From NCBI RefSeq assembly GCF_019710745.1, contig NZ_JAHKJW010000047.1:1-64000 (forward strand): 64,000 nucleotides of DNA, in the 5' to 3' direction. Positions 44,576 through 52,887 of this stretch are shown in pieces (within the stretch, counting starts at the first letter, position 1; each line of letters opens with the position of its first letter). A program made the translations under genes and the position numbers. A model generated the notes under the pieces. That model was given only the letters and a program-made list of their open reading frames with translations, searched no databases and was not told where the DNA came from. This DNA comes from Streptomyces beigongshangae. GTDB lineage: Bacteria; Actinomycetota; Actinomycetes; Streptomycetales; Streptomycetaceae.

Positions 44576-45420
44576 GCTGCCACCGCCAGCGGTCCGCGCC
44601 AGGTGGGGGTGTTCGCGCCGGTGAGCCGTCGGGCCATGACCTGGGTCATCGCCCAGTAGACGCGGGAAGCGGACGAGGCCGGGCGGTGCTCGTAGTCGCG
44701 GACCAGGCGTCGGTGCAGTATGAGGATTCCGTAGGTCTGCTCAACCCTCCACCGCTTCGGCTGTGGAATGAACCCCGTCTCCTGCGGGTTGCGTTCGACG
44801 ATCTCCACGTCGATGCCGAGCGCGGTGCCGTGGGCGACCACGGCTGTCTTGAAGCCCTGGTCAACGAGGGCTTTGCGGACGGTGCCGCCGGTGTGCTCGG
44901 CGACCTGGTCCAGCAGGGCGATGCCGGCTGCGTTGTCGTGGGTGTTCGCGGCCAGGACGATGACGGCGATGACCAGGCCCAGTACGTCCACGGCCAGTCC
45001 CCGTTTGCGGCCCGGCACCTTCTTCGCCGGGTCCCGGCCGGTCGTGGAGGCGGGGACCCCGGCGGCCGCGCGGACACTCTGGGTGTCCAGTACCACCAAG
45101 GTCGGGTCCTCTAATCGGCGGGCTCGTTCACGGACCTGGCAGCGCAGGAGCTCGTGAATGACCTGGTCGGTGCCGTCGTCCCTCCAGACGGCGAAGTAAT
45201 AGTACGTCGCGCTCTTGGGCGGAAGATCGTGCGGGAGGTAGGCCCACTGGCAGCCCGTCCGGCCCTGGTAGAGGATCGCGTTGATGATCTCCCGCATCTC
45301 GTAGGCGCCCTGGTGGCCGCTGACCGAGCGGTGCCGGTCCTTCCACGCGGCGATCGCTGGCTCGATCAACGACCACTGCTCGTCCGATACGTCGCTCGGG
45401 TACGGCTTGCGTTCACTCAC
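44572..45420 (-). CDS. IS5-family transposase, intact
   Basis: A 282-residue DDE transposase. The N-terminal DUF4096-like segment has SDEQWSLIEPAIAAWKDRHR and EMREIINAILYQGRTGCQWA. Catalytic residues are Asp112 in VVLDTQSVRAAAG, Asp187 in ALVDQGFK and Glu227 in RWRVEQTYGIL. The reading frame is full length. ATG 45420. It overlaps a passenger gene downstream. The upstream element end may be the AGAGGTCGTTTTCATC repeat at 45526. No matching end was found left of 44150. Confidence 0.9.
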   Translation of the reverse strand: MSERKPYPSDVSDEQWSLIEPAIAAWKDRHRSVSGHQGAYEMREIINAILYQGRTGCQWAYLPHDLPPKSATYYYFAVWRDDGTDQVIHELLRCQVRERARRLEDPTLVVLDTQSVRAAAGVPASTTGRDPAKKVPGRKRGLAVDVLGLVIAVIVLAANTHDNAAGIALLDQVAEHTGGTVRKALVDQGFKTAVVAHGTALGIDVEIVERNPQETGFIPQPKRWRVEQTYGILILHRRLVRDYEHRPASSASRVYWAMTQVMARRLTGANTPTWRGPLAVAA

Positions 45421-45525
45421 ATCACCACACCAGCAGACGAGCGGCTGAGGACCGGCGAATTCCGCCCCGCACCCACACCATCAGGCGACGGCAAAGCCGC
45501 CCGAAACCTCACGAAACGCCCTCTG

Positions 45526-45793
45526 AGAGGTCGTTTTCATCTACGAAGCCCGTTTCATCCCAACAGGTCGCAGTGTCGAGACGTGACTATTGGGGCGATG
45601 GCTTCTCTAGAACTCAGAGTGACTGAGGCGGTGCTTCAAATTTCCGTTTCATCTGAGCAAGTTCCGTCTCATCCCAAATATTGCCTGCATGGGCGATCCG
45701 CCCCGTAGTTGCCCCCGCCGGTCCGGCACTCAGGAAGCGCAAGTATTCCAATGAGGCAGTTGTGGCGGTGCAAAATAGATGAAAACGACCTCT
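45526..45793. repeat. 268-bp MITE-like element with 18-bp inverted repeats
   Basis: AGAGGTCGTTTTCATCTA (45526-45543) is repeated inverted without mismatch at 45776-45793. Inside are further copies of the terminal motif: CGTTTCATC at 45551-45559 and 45645-45653, and CGTCTCATC at 45665-45673. These look like subterminal transposase-binding sites. No gene lies inside. The 405-bp gap 45421-45825 contains nothing else. It is a likely non-autonomous derivative, or a truncated second copy, of the neighbouring IS5 element. Confidence 0.65.
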
Positions 45794-45825
45794 GAGGACA
45801 GGTGCGTCTCGCGTCGGTCGTGTTC

Positions 45826-46713
45826 CTAACCGGCTTCTGGCGTGCCGAAGGAGAACTTGTATCCGGTGAAGTCGGCGAGGTGGACGTATCCGATGCGCTG
45901 GTAGAGGGCGTTGCTGGTGGGGTTGTCCGGGTCCGTGAACAGGACGACGTCCGCCGCGCCTGCGGCCAGTGCGGCCCTGCTCACCTCGACCGTCACGGCG
46001 CCCGCGTAGCCGTGGCCCCGGAGGTGAGCTGGGGTGTAGACGGGGTCCACCCGGACCATGCCGCCGACGATCGAGGTCGCGGCCGCCATGGAGACGGGAG
46101 TGCCGTCCGGGCTCTCCCAGAATGTGAAGTGTCTGTCGCCGAAGCGCGAATCGGCCCAGGAACCGGCGTCGATCAAGTCGATGGAAGGCTGCTCCCCAAC
46201 AACGACGCAGAACTCACGACACCAGCGGACGACTTGTTCGTGGTCCTTTTCACCCGTGACGCGACCCCGGCCCTCTGGGCATGGCTGCGGTGGGGTGAGC
46301 GGGCCGAGACGGTAAAGATGCGTCCGCCAGAAAGGGGCTGGCGCTGCGCCCGTATGCCGTTGCCATGCATCCGCGAAGGCGGTGGCGGTGTCGTGGTCCG
46401 CGAGGACACCGGAGGGGGAGTGGCCGAGGCCGGCCAGGTGAGCCGCGAGGGTGCCAGCCTGCTCGGCAGAGAGGGGAGTAACCCACAGGTATCCGCGCGG
46501 CGTGCGATAGAAGATGGCGCAGACTTCGCCTCCCGCCTCCAGTCGCCCGAAGACGGTGGCTTCGACACCATGCGCGCCAGCCCCGCGTGTTCGCAGTTTC
46601 TCGATGTCCATCAACGGCGTGTTGTGCAGGGCGGGCCGCGAGCGCAGGAAGTCTCCGGCTCGGGCGAGGAAGTCGTCGACGTCTTCGGTGAGTTGCCAGT
46701 CATCCGGGAGCAT
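45826..46713 (-). CDS. GNAT-family N-acetyltransferase
   Basis: A 295-residue acetyltransferase. The C-terminal GNAT domain spans about 165-290, with FTFWESPDGTPVSMAAATSI, the acetyl-CoA-binding motif A HLRGHGYAGAVTVEVSRAAL and the final SNALYQRIGYVHLAD. The N-terminal 150 residues are a second, degenerate GNAT-like half, as in tandem or MshD-like forms. The acceptor is unknown: it could be an antibiotic, amino acid or protein. ATG 46713. It is a single gene bordered by mobile DNA on both sides. Confidence 0.87.
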   Translation of the reverse strand: MLPDDWQLTEDVDDFLARAGDFLRSRPALHNTPLMDIEKLRTRGAGAHGVEATVFGRLEAGGEVCAIFYRTPRGYLWVTPLSAEQAGTLAAHLAGLGHSPSGVLADHDTATAFADAWQRHTGAAPAPFWRTHLYRLGPLTPPQPCPEGRGRVTGEKDHEQVVRWCREFCVVVGEQPSIDLIDAGSWADSRFGDRHFTFWESPDGTPVSMAAATSIVGGMVRVDPVYTPAHLRGHGYAGAVTVEVSRAALAAGAADVVLFTDPDNPTSNALYQRIGYVHLADFTGYKFSFGTPEAG

Positions 46714-46821
46714 GGTTCATGATCCCGGATGTACTCGACTCAGGGGAGCACTTTGCTCAGAGGTGCATCGTCGCCACGACTGATGCAACGCCTATCAGCC
46801 ACGTGACGTAGCTGCTCCTGA

Positions 46822-47214
46822 TCAGGCACGAGTTTTCCTCGTCCACTGGCTGGTCCGCGGGCTTTTTCGGGTCAGACGTCGGGTCATCACGGTGATGAGT
46901 GCCCAGTTCAGGTGTGCTTCGGAGTGCTGGGGCAGCCGTTCGTAGTCGCGTGCGTTGCGGCGGGCGTTCATGCACCAGCCGATCGTCCGCTCGACCTTCC
47001 AACGGCGGGGCAGGACGACGAAGCCCTTGGCGCCCTCGGGCCTGGAAACGATGCGCAGGGTGAGCCAGAGGCGTTCGCGGGCCCAGTCCACGAGTTCGCC
47101 GGCGTAGCCGCGGTCGGCCCAGACCTGGGTGATCTGCGGCTGGGTGAGACGCAGGCGCCAGAAGACGTCGCGGGCGGTCGCCCTGTGGACAGCGGCCAGA
47201 GATTTCGCCCTGCT
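46822..47214 (-). pseudogene. IS5-family transposase C-terminal fragment
   Basis: Minus-strand remnant: FWRLRLTQPQITQVWADRGY, AGELVDWARERLWLTLRIVS, then LPRRWKVERTIGWCMNARRN (catalytic Glu in KVERT) and HLNWALITVMTRRLTRK. The N-terminal half is absent upstream of about 47214. It is similar in type to the fragment at 23404-23684. Confidence 0.78.
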
Positions 47215-48701
47215 CCACGGACCAGGGCGTATCGGGCTGCAAGGGCCAAACCCAGCCCCCTTGTCCAGCACGGTCGGTCCGGCCACGGGCCCGGCCATGG
47301 CCCCTTGTCCACCTCTGCTACCGCCCGGCCCACCGCTGCATTTCCCCTTGTCCACGCCCGCTACCGACCGCGGTCAGACTGCGGCCAAGGGGGTCGTCTG
47401 CACGCTGCTTTTTCGAAACGACCGCCCCGGCCGGGGCGGCGAAGGAGGCGAGACGATGACGACCACCGAGACGACCACCAGGGCGAGCACCGGTCCGGGG
47501 GCGGGGCCGCGGCACTGCTCGGGCCGGCCACACCGGAAGGCCGGCCCGCGGCGGACAAGCCGAAGGGACCTCCCCGGGTGCCCCCTTCGAAAGGCCCTGG
47601 AGAACCCCCTTTGGCGCCCGGCACCCTGGGCCGGGGGAAAACCCCTTGTCAGGGCTGCAATCGGCGCGAAAACCGCGCCGTCACAACCCTCTTACCTACT
47701 CCTGATGTCCGTAGTGGAGGAGATCATCGGGTTCCGGGAGGGGCGGCCGGACGCCCTCCCGGGCCGGGCGCGGCCAGCGGCAGCAGCCGCGTCAGTTGGC
47801 CGGCGGCCAGCCGCGAGCGATGAGGGAGCAGAGCTGATGGCGGGGAAGCGGATCACCAACCCGGCGGAACCGGACGGCTCTACAGCGGAACACCCCCGCG
47901 TCGGCGGGGAGGACGCGCCTTCCTTCACGGTGTGGGTGACGGTCTCCGGAACACCCCCCGGCTTCGATCGATGCTCATCTCGGTCGGTCTTGCCCTCGCG
48001 GGCCGATTCGGCGCTCGTATAACGGGCGTCAGAGGAATGGGGGTCCGATGTCTTTCCCGATGCGCAGGCGAGCGCAGCTCGCCGGCCTGGTCCACGGGGC
48101 GCGTACAGCTGCGGAAACACGCAAGATCGACGCCCTGTTCCCAGAGCGTCGATCTTGTGCGGTTTACGCGGCAACGTATACCCGCTTGGTTCCTGATCGC
48201 ATGGGTGGAGCCCGCAACTCTCAGGAGCAGTCGGACGAATCCGATGCAGAGAGCTTCTCGCGAAGCCGCAAACGTCCGCTGAACCCTTGTTCCTGACGCC
48301 GTCTCACTACTGACAGGCGCCTTTGCAGAGCGCGTAACGACAGGCCAGAGCCGCAAATAGCTCTGCAGCGGTCTGGCGCCAGCGCAGCGACGACCAGCGT
48401 CACCACAGTCTGACTGGGATAACACCGCATCTATCTCCTGACAGGTCTGACCCTACGAGAACCCCGCAACGCCTATCACCAGATCACGGTCACGATTGCT
48501 CTCCAAGGCGATTGATGCTGAAGCTCCGAGCTGTGGACATCAGCGCATCAACAGTTGCGAAGGGCTCGCCTGGTACGAGGGAACGGTGCCACGATGCAGA
48601 TCCCCATCTCGGTGTCGGCAAACACCAGTTGGGCGGCAGACCTGGAGCCCGCAACACGTCAGCGCGCCCTGAGCGCGGACGTTGAACTCAGGAGGTAGAA
48701 C
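47215..48701. other. Long gene-poor region with short repeats
   Basis: No gene is firmly supported. CCCCTTGTCCA is repeated at 47257, 47301 and 47344 (43-44 bp spacing). An 18-bp palindrome CCGCCCCGGCCGGGGCGG lies at 47422-47439. It is followed by AGGAGG and ATG 47456, opening a 188-codon frame to 48022 (MTTTETTTRAST and on) whose product is low-complexity and unrecognised. CAAGATCGACGC (48122-48133) and GCGTCGATCTTG (48146-48157) form a perfect 12-bp stem, possibly a terminator. From 48303 to 48701 nothing was seen. This looks like decayed accessory DNA. Confidence 0.4.
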
Positions 48702-48965
48702 ATGCCCCGTACGTCTCCCGCGGTGGGGTGCGTCATCCACGACGCACCCCATGCCAGGCTCGCGACACCCGATGCTGTGGTCATCGTCGTCATCACGGTA
48801 CTCGCCTGCGTAATGACAGACAGCGGCCTGGACCTGTTGCCGACCCTGGCGGTACTGGGCGGTGCCGGCCTGGTCTCGGCGACCACACTGCTGGCCTTGC
48901 GAGGTGCAGGACAGCGGCTGGGGAGCCTGCTCGTGCGTGTAGCACACGCAATCCCGGCGCCGTAG
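48702..48965 (+). CDS. Small membrane protein
   Basis: An 87-residue protein with a strong AGGAGG site 7 bases before ATG 48702. It has two hydrophobic stretches, AVVIVVITVLACVMT (about 25-39) and LLPTLAVLGGAGLVSATTLLAL (about 45-66), and a basic C-terminus. It ends 11 bp before the SARP-type regulator start, so the two are probably one transcript. No family recognised. It may anchor or modulate the regulator, which is speculation. Confidence 0.55.
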   Translation: MPRTSPAVGCVIHDAPHARLATPDAVVIVVITVLACVMTDSGLDLLPTLAVLGGAGLVSATTLLALRGAGQRLGSLLVRVAHAIPAP

Positions 48966-48976
48966 GCGCACTGGCC

Positions 48977-51541
48977 GTGGGGCGCAGGGAAAAGCCGATA
49001 ACCACGCCCAATAGGGCGCTGGAGAAGTTGGCCCGCTGGCTGCGCGCTCAGCGCGCGAGCACAGGCTGGTCATATGCCCAACTGGCGGACCGGGCCGGAT
49101 GCCACGCCACGACACTCCAGCGTGCAGCCTCAGGACACGATGTGCCCAGCGCCCGTGCCGTCCAGGCATATGCACGCGCCTGTGGTACTTCAGTCGAAAC
49201 AGCGATGGATCTATGGAGGCAGGCTCGCAGAGGCGAGCATTACGGGGGCGGCTCCGCTCGTTCGGCGCCGAGTCCGATGTACATCGACGGAATCGACAAG
49301 TTCAAGGCCGGCTTGCAAGAGCTCTACGCGCGAGCTGGTCGTCCGACAGTGCGCGACATGGAGCAACGTGCGGGGGAGTGGGGGAGACTGCCGCACAGCA
49401 CCGCTCACCGCATCGTGCAGGGTCAGACGGTGCCACGCGACGAGCAGCAACTGATCGGGTTCCTGGTCGCCTGCGGGGTCACCGAACCCGAGCATCGCCT
49501 ATGGATTGATACGTGGAGACGCATTCTTAGGCGTGCTCCACGCAAGGCGATCCCGCCAATCCGGCGGACAGCAACGGACGGTGTACTGCGGGTGCCGGAG
49601 TGGCGGCGTCCCGAGGAGTCGGTGGCCCACCGCGCGATCCTGCCAATCCGACGGGCAGCGATGGACGGTGTACCGGGAGTGCCGGAGCAGCGGAGTCCCG
49701 AGGGATCGGCGGCCCTGCGCTTCAGCGTGCTCGGCCCGGTGCGCGCCTGGCGCGGAGCGGAGGCGCTGCTCATGGGATCCCCGCAGCAGCGCGCCCTGCT
49801 GGCCGTCCTCCTGCTGCGCGAGGGGCGCACGGCCACGGCGGGCGAGCTGATCGACGCCCTGTGGGGCGACGAGCCGCCCTCGCAGGCCCTGGCGGCGGTG
49901 CGTACGTACGCCTCGCGGCTGCGCAAGGTCCTCTCCCCCGGCGTCCTGGTCAGCGAGTCGGGCGGGTACGCGATCCGGCTCTCCGACGCCTCCGGTCCGG
50001 GCGGCGCGGGCGGCACCCTGGACCTGGCGGTGGCCCAGGAGCTGGCGGCCGACGCGGAGAAGGCGAAGGCGGCGGGCGACCTGTGCCATGCGCGCGCCCT
50101 GCTGAACAAGGCGCTGAACCTGTGGGACGGGGAGGTGCTGGCGAGCGTCCCGGGCCCGTACGCGGAGACCCAGCGCGCCCGGCTGGACGAATGGCGGCTC
50201 CAGCTCACCGAGACCCGTCTGGACATGGACCTCGAACAGGGCTGCCACGCGGAGGCGGTCTCCGAGCTCACCGCGCTCACCGCGGCCCACCCCCTGCGGG
50301 AGCGGCTGCGCGAGCTGCTGATGCTGGCGCTGTACCGCTCGGGCCGCCAGGCCGAGGCCCTGGCCGTGTACGCGGACACCCGGCGGCTGCTGGCCGACGA
50401 GCTGGGCGTGGACCCGCGCCCCGGCCTCCAGGAACTCCAGCAGCGCATCCTCCAGGTCGACCCCGGTCTCGCGGAACCCTCGGCCCCGCTGGCCCCCAAA
50501 CCCCAGACGCTACCTATGCGACCAGCCCAACTCCCAGCAACAATCCCTGATTTCACTGGACGCGAGCCTTTCGTAGCGAAGCTCGGTGACGTCCTGGCTA
50601 CGGCTGATTGCCGGGTGATGGCGGTCTCCCTGCTCACCGGCATCGGCGGCGTGGGCAAGACCACGCTCGCGGTGCATATGGCACACGCGGCCCGCGCCCA
50701 CTTTCCCGATGGCCAGCTCTACGTCGACCTTCAGGGAGCAGACGACCAAGCGGCGAAGCCGGAAGCGGTCCTGGGCGCCTTCCTGCGCGCCTTGGGCACC
50801 GCGGACTCGGCCATCCCGGACACCCTGGAGGAGCGGGCGGCGCTGTACCGCTCGGTGCTGGACGGCCGCCGGGTGCTGGTGCTCCTCGACAACGCGCGGG
50901 ACGCGGCCCAGGTGCGGCCGCTGCTGCCCGGCACCGAGGGGTGCGCCGCGCTGGTGACCTCGCGGGTGCGGATGGTCGACCTGGCCGGCGCCCATCTGGT
51001 CGACCTGGACGTGATGTCGCCGGAGGAGGCCCTCCAGCTCTTCGCGAAGATCGTCGGCGAGGAGCGGGTGGAGCCGGAGCGAGAGGCTGCCCTTAATGTC
51101 GTCGAAGCATGCGGCTTCCTGCCCCTGGCGATTCGCATTGCAGCCTCCCGCCTTGCCGTCCGGCGTACCTGGACCGTGGCGGTCTTGGCCGCCAAGCTCG
51201 CTGATGAACGAAATCGGCTGGATGAGCTCCGGGCTGGAGACCTGGCCGTGCGGGCGACGCTCGACTTGAGCTATCGCCAACTCAAGGCAGAACAAGCCCG
51301 CACCTTCCGCATACTTGGTGCCCACGCCAGCCCATTTATCTCGCTGCATTTGGCACGCAGTATGCTCGATTGCAGTACTGATAAAGCGGAAAACCTTCTT
51401 GAAGATCTAGTGGACACTGGACTGCTCACTCCGCTGGACCCCGGACGTTACCGACTGCACGACTTTGCTTGGCTCTATGCCAGAACGGCGGTCTCGAGCA
51501 GACCTGGCGACCATGCCATGGATGAGAGAAATGATGTATAG
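48977..51541 (+). CDS. HTH-SARP-NB-ARC transcriptional regulator (AfsR type)
   Basis: An 854-residue cytoplasmic regulator. An N-terminal XRE-like HTH is at about 12-75 (LARWLRAQRASTGWSYAQLA). A second HTH-like module is at about 100-165 (FKAGLQELYARAGRPTVRDM). A duplicated linker follows, then the OmpR-type DNA-binding domain from about 247 (LRFSVLGPVRAWRG) and the BTAD domain to about 500. The NB-ARC ATPase has Walker A GIGGVGKTT (about 555-563), VLVLLDNARD and GFLPLAIRIAAS. It ends soon after LHDFAWLYAR with no TPR repeats, so it is shorter than AfsR. It probably activates a secondary-metabolite or local target. It starts GTG 48977. Confidence 0.85.
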   Translation: MGRREKPITTPNRALEKLARWLRAQRASTGWSYAQLADRAGCHATTLQRAASGHDVPSARAVQAYARACGTSVETAMDLWRQARRGEHYGGGSARSAPSPMYIDGIDKFKAGLQELYARAGRPTVRDMEQRAGEWGRLPHSTAHRIVQGQTVPRDEQQLIGFLVACGVTEPEHRLWIDTWRRILRRAPRKAIPPIRRTATDGVLRVPEWRRPEESVAHRAILPIRRAAMDGVPGVPEQRSPEGSAALRFSVLGPVRAWRGAEALLMGSPQQRALLAVLLLREGRTATAGELIDALWGDEPPSQALAAVRTYASRLRKVLSPGVLVSESGGYAIRLSDASGPGGAGGTLDLAVAQELAADAEKAKAAGDLCHARALLNKALNLWDGEVLASVPGPYAETQRARLDEWRLQLTETRLDMDLEQGCHAEAVSELTALTAAHPLRERLRELLMLALYRSGRQAEALAVYADTRRLLADELGVDPRPGLQELQQRILQVDPGLAEPSAPLAPKPQTLPMRPAQLPATIPDFTGREPFVAKLGDVLATADCRVMAVSLLTGIGGVGKTTLAVHMAHAARAHFPDGQLYVDLQGADDQAAKPEAVLGAFLRALGTADSAIPDTLEERAALYRSVLDGRRVLVLLDNARDAAQVRPLLPGTEGCAALVTSRVRMVDLAGAHLVDLDVMSPEEALQLFAKIVGEERVEPEREAALNVVEACGFLPLAIRIAASRLAVRRTWTVAVLAAKLADERNRLDELRAGDLAVRATLDLSYRQLKAEQARTFRILGAHASPFISLHLARSMLDCSTDKAENLLEDLVDTGLLTPLDPGRYRLHDFAWLYARTAVSSRPGDHAMDERNDV
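49547..49720 (+). repeat. 87-bp tandem duplication inside the SARP gene
   Basis: Two adjacent 87-bp units, 49547-49633 and 49634-49720, each encode 29 residues (AIPPIRRTATDGVLRVPEWR and on, then AILPIRRAAMDGVPGVPEQR and on). They join the N-terminal HTH modules to the SARP DNA-binding domain. The frame is kept. The divergence between copies shows it is not a recent artefact. Confidence 0.8.
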
Positions 51542-52022
51542 GTGCGCCAATCGTGGAGCGGCATGGCGGTGTTACTGAGGCGTTGTTTCACTTGGTGAGG
51601 CGGCGGTGGTTGATGAGGCTGGTGGCGATGGCAGTGGAGACCGGGAAGTACTTGGGTTTGCGTTTGTAGCGTCGGTGGAATCGATGGTGGCCACGAACAT
51701 GATGGCCGTCAGATGTTCAGGATCCCAGCCCGCCGACGCCCCGCCCCTGCGGGCGCACCACCGTCTCCCGCACCACCCGCCGAAACAAATCCTGCAAGTG
51801 ATCCGAGACCAGATGCTCAGCAAGGTTCGTTACATCAACACAACACCCCGCCCCGCCAAAGCCTACCCATCGCGCCGCTCGGCGATATTCCTGTCGACCG
51901 CAGCAGGGCCCGAGCATGGTTTGCTCGGGCCCCGTCTTGGTATCGGATCCGCTGACATATCGGAACGCGCGAACTATGGGAGATGCGTCACGGCGCGGAT
52001 CTCGCTTTTCAGTGCTTGTTGC
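51542..52022. other. Gene-free region with transposase-like scrap and hairpin
   Basis: Minus-strand bases about 51596-51680 encode RYKRKPKYFPVSTAIATSLI plus NHRRLTK and a stop, which looks like the C-terminal tail of an otherwise lost transposase (family not named). GGGCCCGAGCA (51906-51916) with TGCTCGGGCCC (51922-51932) is a perfect 11-bp stem with a 5-nt loop, a likely terminator for the minus-strand immunity-type gene at 52023-52388. Nothing else was seen. Confidence 0.5.
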
Positions 52023-52388
52023 TCACGCTCCAAGATAAGCGTGTCGTTCACTTCCTGGAATCTCATGCAGTTTCCCGTCGCGGATCTGCCACTCAGTCAA
52101 TCCGTCGACTTCGTGTGTCACCAGAAACAGGCCCTCCACTCGAGATTCCTCCTCATCTCCTGTCGGCAACGCGGCCATCTCGGTGAGCTGGTCACGCAAC
52201 CAAGGCACGTTCGTCACTTGTAGATCACCACCGTAGAAAGCGTATGACGTCCAGTTGAACGGTTGAGATGGAAAACCCCATCCGCCGGAATATGCGTTGC
52301 CAGAGTGCTTGGCAATGATGCTCTTCAGGAGCTCCAACTGCCCCGAGTCGCATTCGAGCCACCCTCGAATTGACACGTACACAGCCAT
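52023..52388 (-). CDS. Possible additional immunity protein
   Basis: A 121-residue cytoplasmic protein: MAVYVSIRGWLECDSGQLEL, GNAYSGGWGFPSQPFNWTSY, AFYGGDLQ and LFLVTHEVDGLTEWQIRDGK. The pattern is that of widespread small actinobacterial proteins found near polymorphic-toxin genes, but no function is established. It lies downstream of the module B toxin and immunity genes, on the same strand, separated from them by a strong terminator (52440-52474), so it is its own unit. AAAGGATAAG precedes ATG 52388. It may be an orphan immunity gene. Confidence 0.55.
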   Translation of the reverse strand: MAVYVSIRGWLECDSGQLELLKSIIAKHSGNAYSGGWGFPSQPFNWTSYAFYGGDLQVTNVPWLRDQLTEMAALPTGDEEESRVEGLFLVTHEVDGLTEWQIRDGKLHEIPGSERHAYLGA

Positions 52389-52439
52389 GATTTCTTATCC
52401 TTTCTGCTGCTAGCCTGCCCGCACCCAGATGCAGAACAC

Positions 52440-52474
52440 TTGATGGCCCACCGATGTATTCGGTGGGCCATCAA
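52440..52474. terminator. Terminator after module B toxin-immunity genes
   Basis: A perfect 15-bp stem, TTGATGGCCCACCGA (52440-52454) with TCGGTGGGCCATCAA (52460-52474), and a 5-nt loop. It sits 27 bp beyond the stop of the 52501 gene on the minus strand, and ends the RHS-immunity transcript before the 52388 gene. Confidence 0.85.
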
Positions 52475-52500
52475 GAAAGTTCGAGGCTAAAAGTTTTTCG

Positions 52501-52887
52501 TTACCGAGTCATGAGTCGGTGCGCGAAGATCGCCGAATTTACCACGGATTCCCACAAAGGTGAACTCATGTATTCTGCGTCTTCTTTTTCTTCGCCCTCG
52601 TGTGCCAGGAGAGTGTTAATGGAGGTAGCCAATGCCTCCATCACCGTCACCTCATCATGGCATTTTAGTATCGTGCCAACCTGAGAGGCTGGGTCTTCCA
52701 GCACCAGGGTGTCATCGAAGAGGATGTGTAGATTCATTGCGAAGTCGTCGTAATAACCCTCTTTCGGGAAAATTCGATCAACCCAGACTCGTTTCTGATA
52801 ATCTCTGTCCGCGAGGGCGCCAATCGCAGAAATGACACTTCTACGCATTTCGGGAAGCGTCACGTCGCTCAATTTGGGGAGTTCCAT
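52501..52887 (-). CDS. SCO4402-type immunity protein for the module B toxin
   Basis: A 128-residue acidic protein: MELPKLSDVTLPEMRRSVIS, ALADRDYQKRVWVDRIFPKE, GYYDDFAMNLHILFDDTLVL, then VTVMEALATSINTLLAHEGE. It resembles the SCO4402-type Streptomyces family by recall. Its start overlaps the 3' end of the RHS gene (stop 52869-52871). ATG 52887 fits the family start, while ATG 52896 and TTG 52905 are alternatives. The overlap means toxin and immunity are translationally coupled. The expected role is binding the RHS C-terminal toxin. Confidence 0.72.
   Translation of the reverse strand: MELPKLSDVTLPEMRRSVISAIGALADRDYQKRVWVDRIFPKEGYYDDFAMNLHILFDDTLVLEDPASQVGTILKCHDEVTVMEALATSINTLLAHEGEEKEDAEYMSSPLWESVVNSAIFAHRLMTR

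Noticed and set aside
47257-47354. Three spaced CCCCTTGTCCA copies considered as a CRISPR array
   Set aside because: The repeats are only 11 bp, three in number, not palindromic, and no cas gene is present.
49423-50664. A 413-codon minus-strand open frame opposite the SARP gene
   Set aside because: Ser/Arg-rich mirror frame; the plus strand has a clear SARP-NB-ARC protein.
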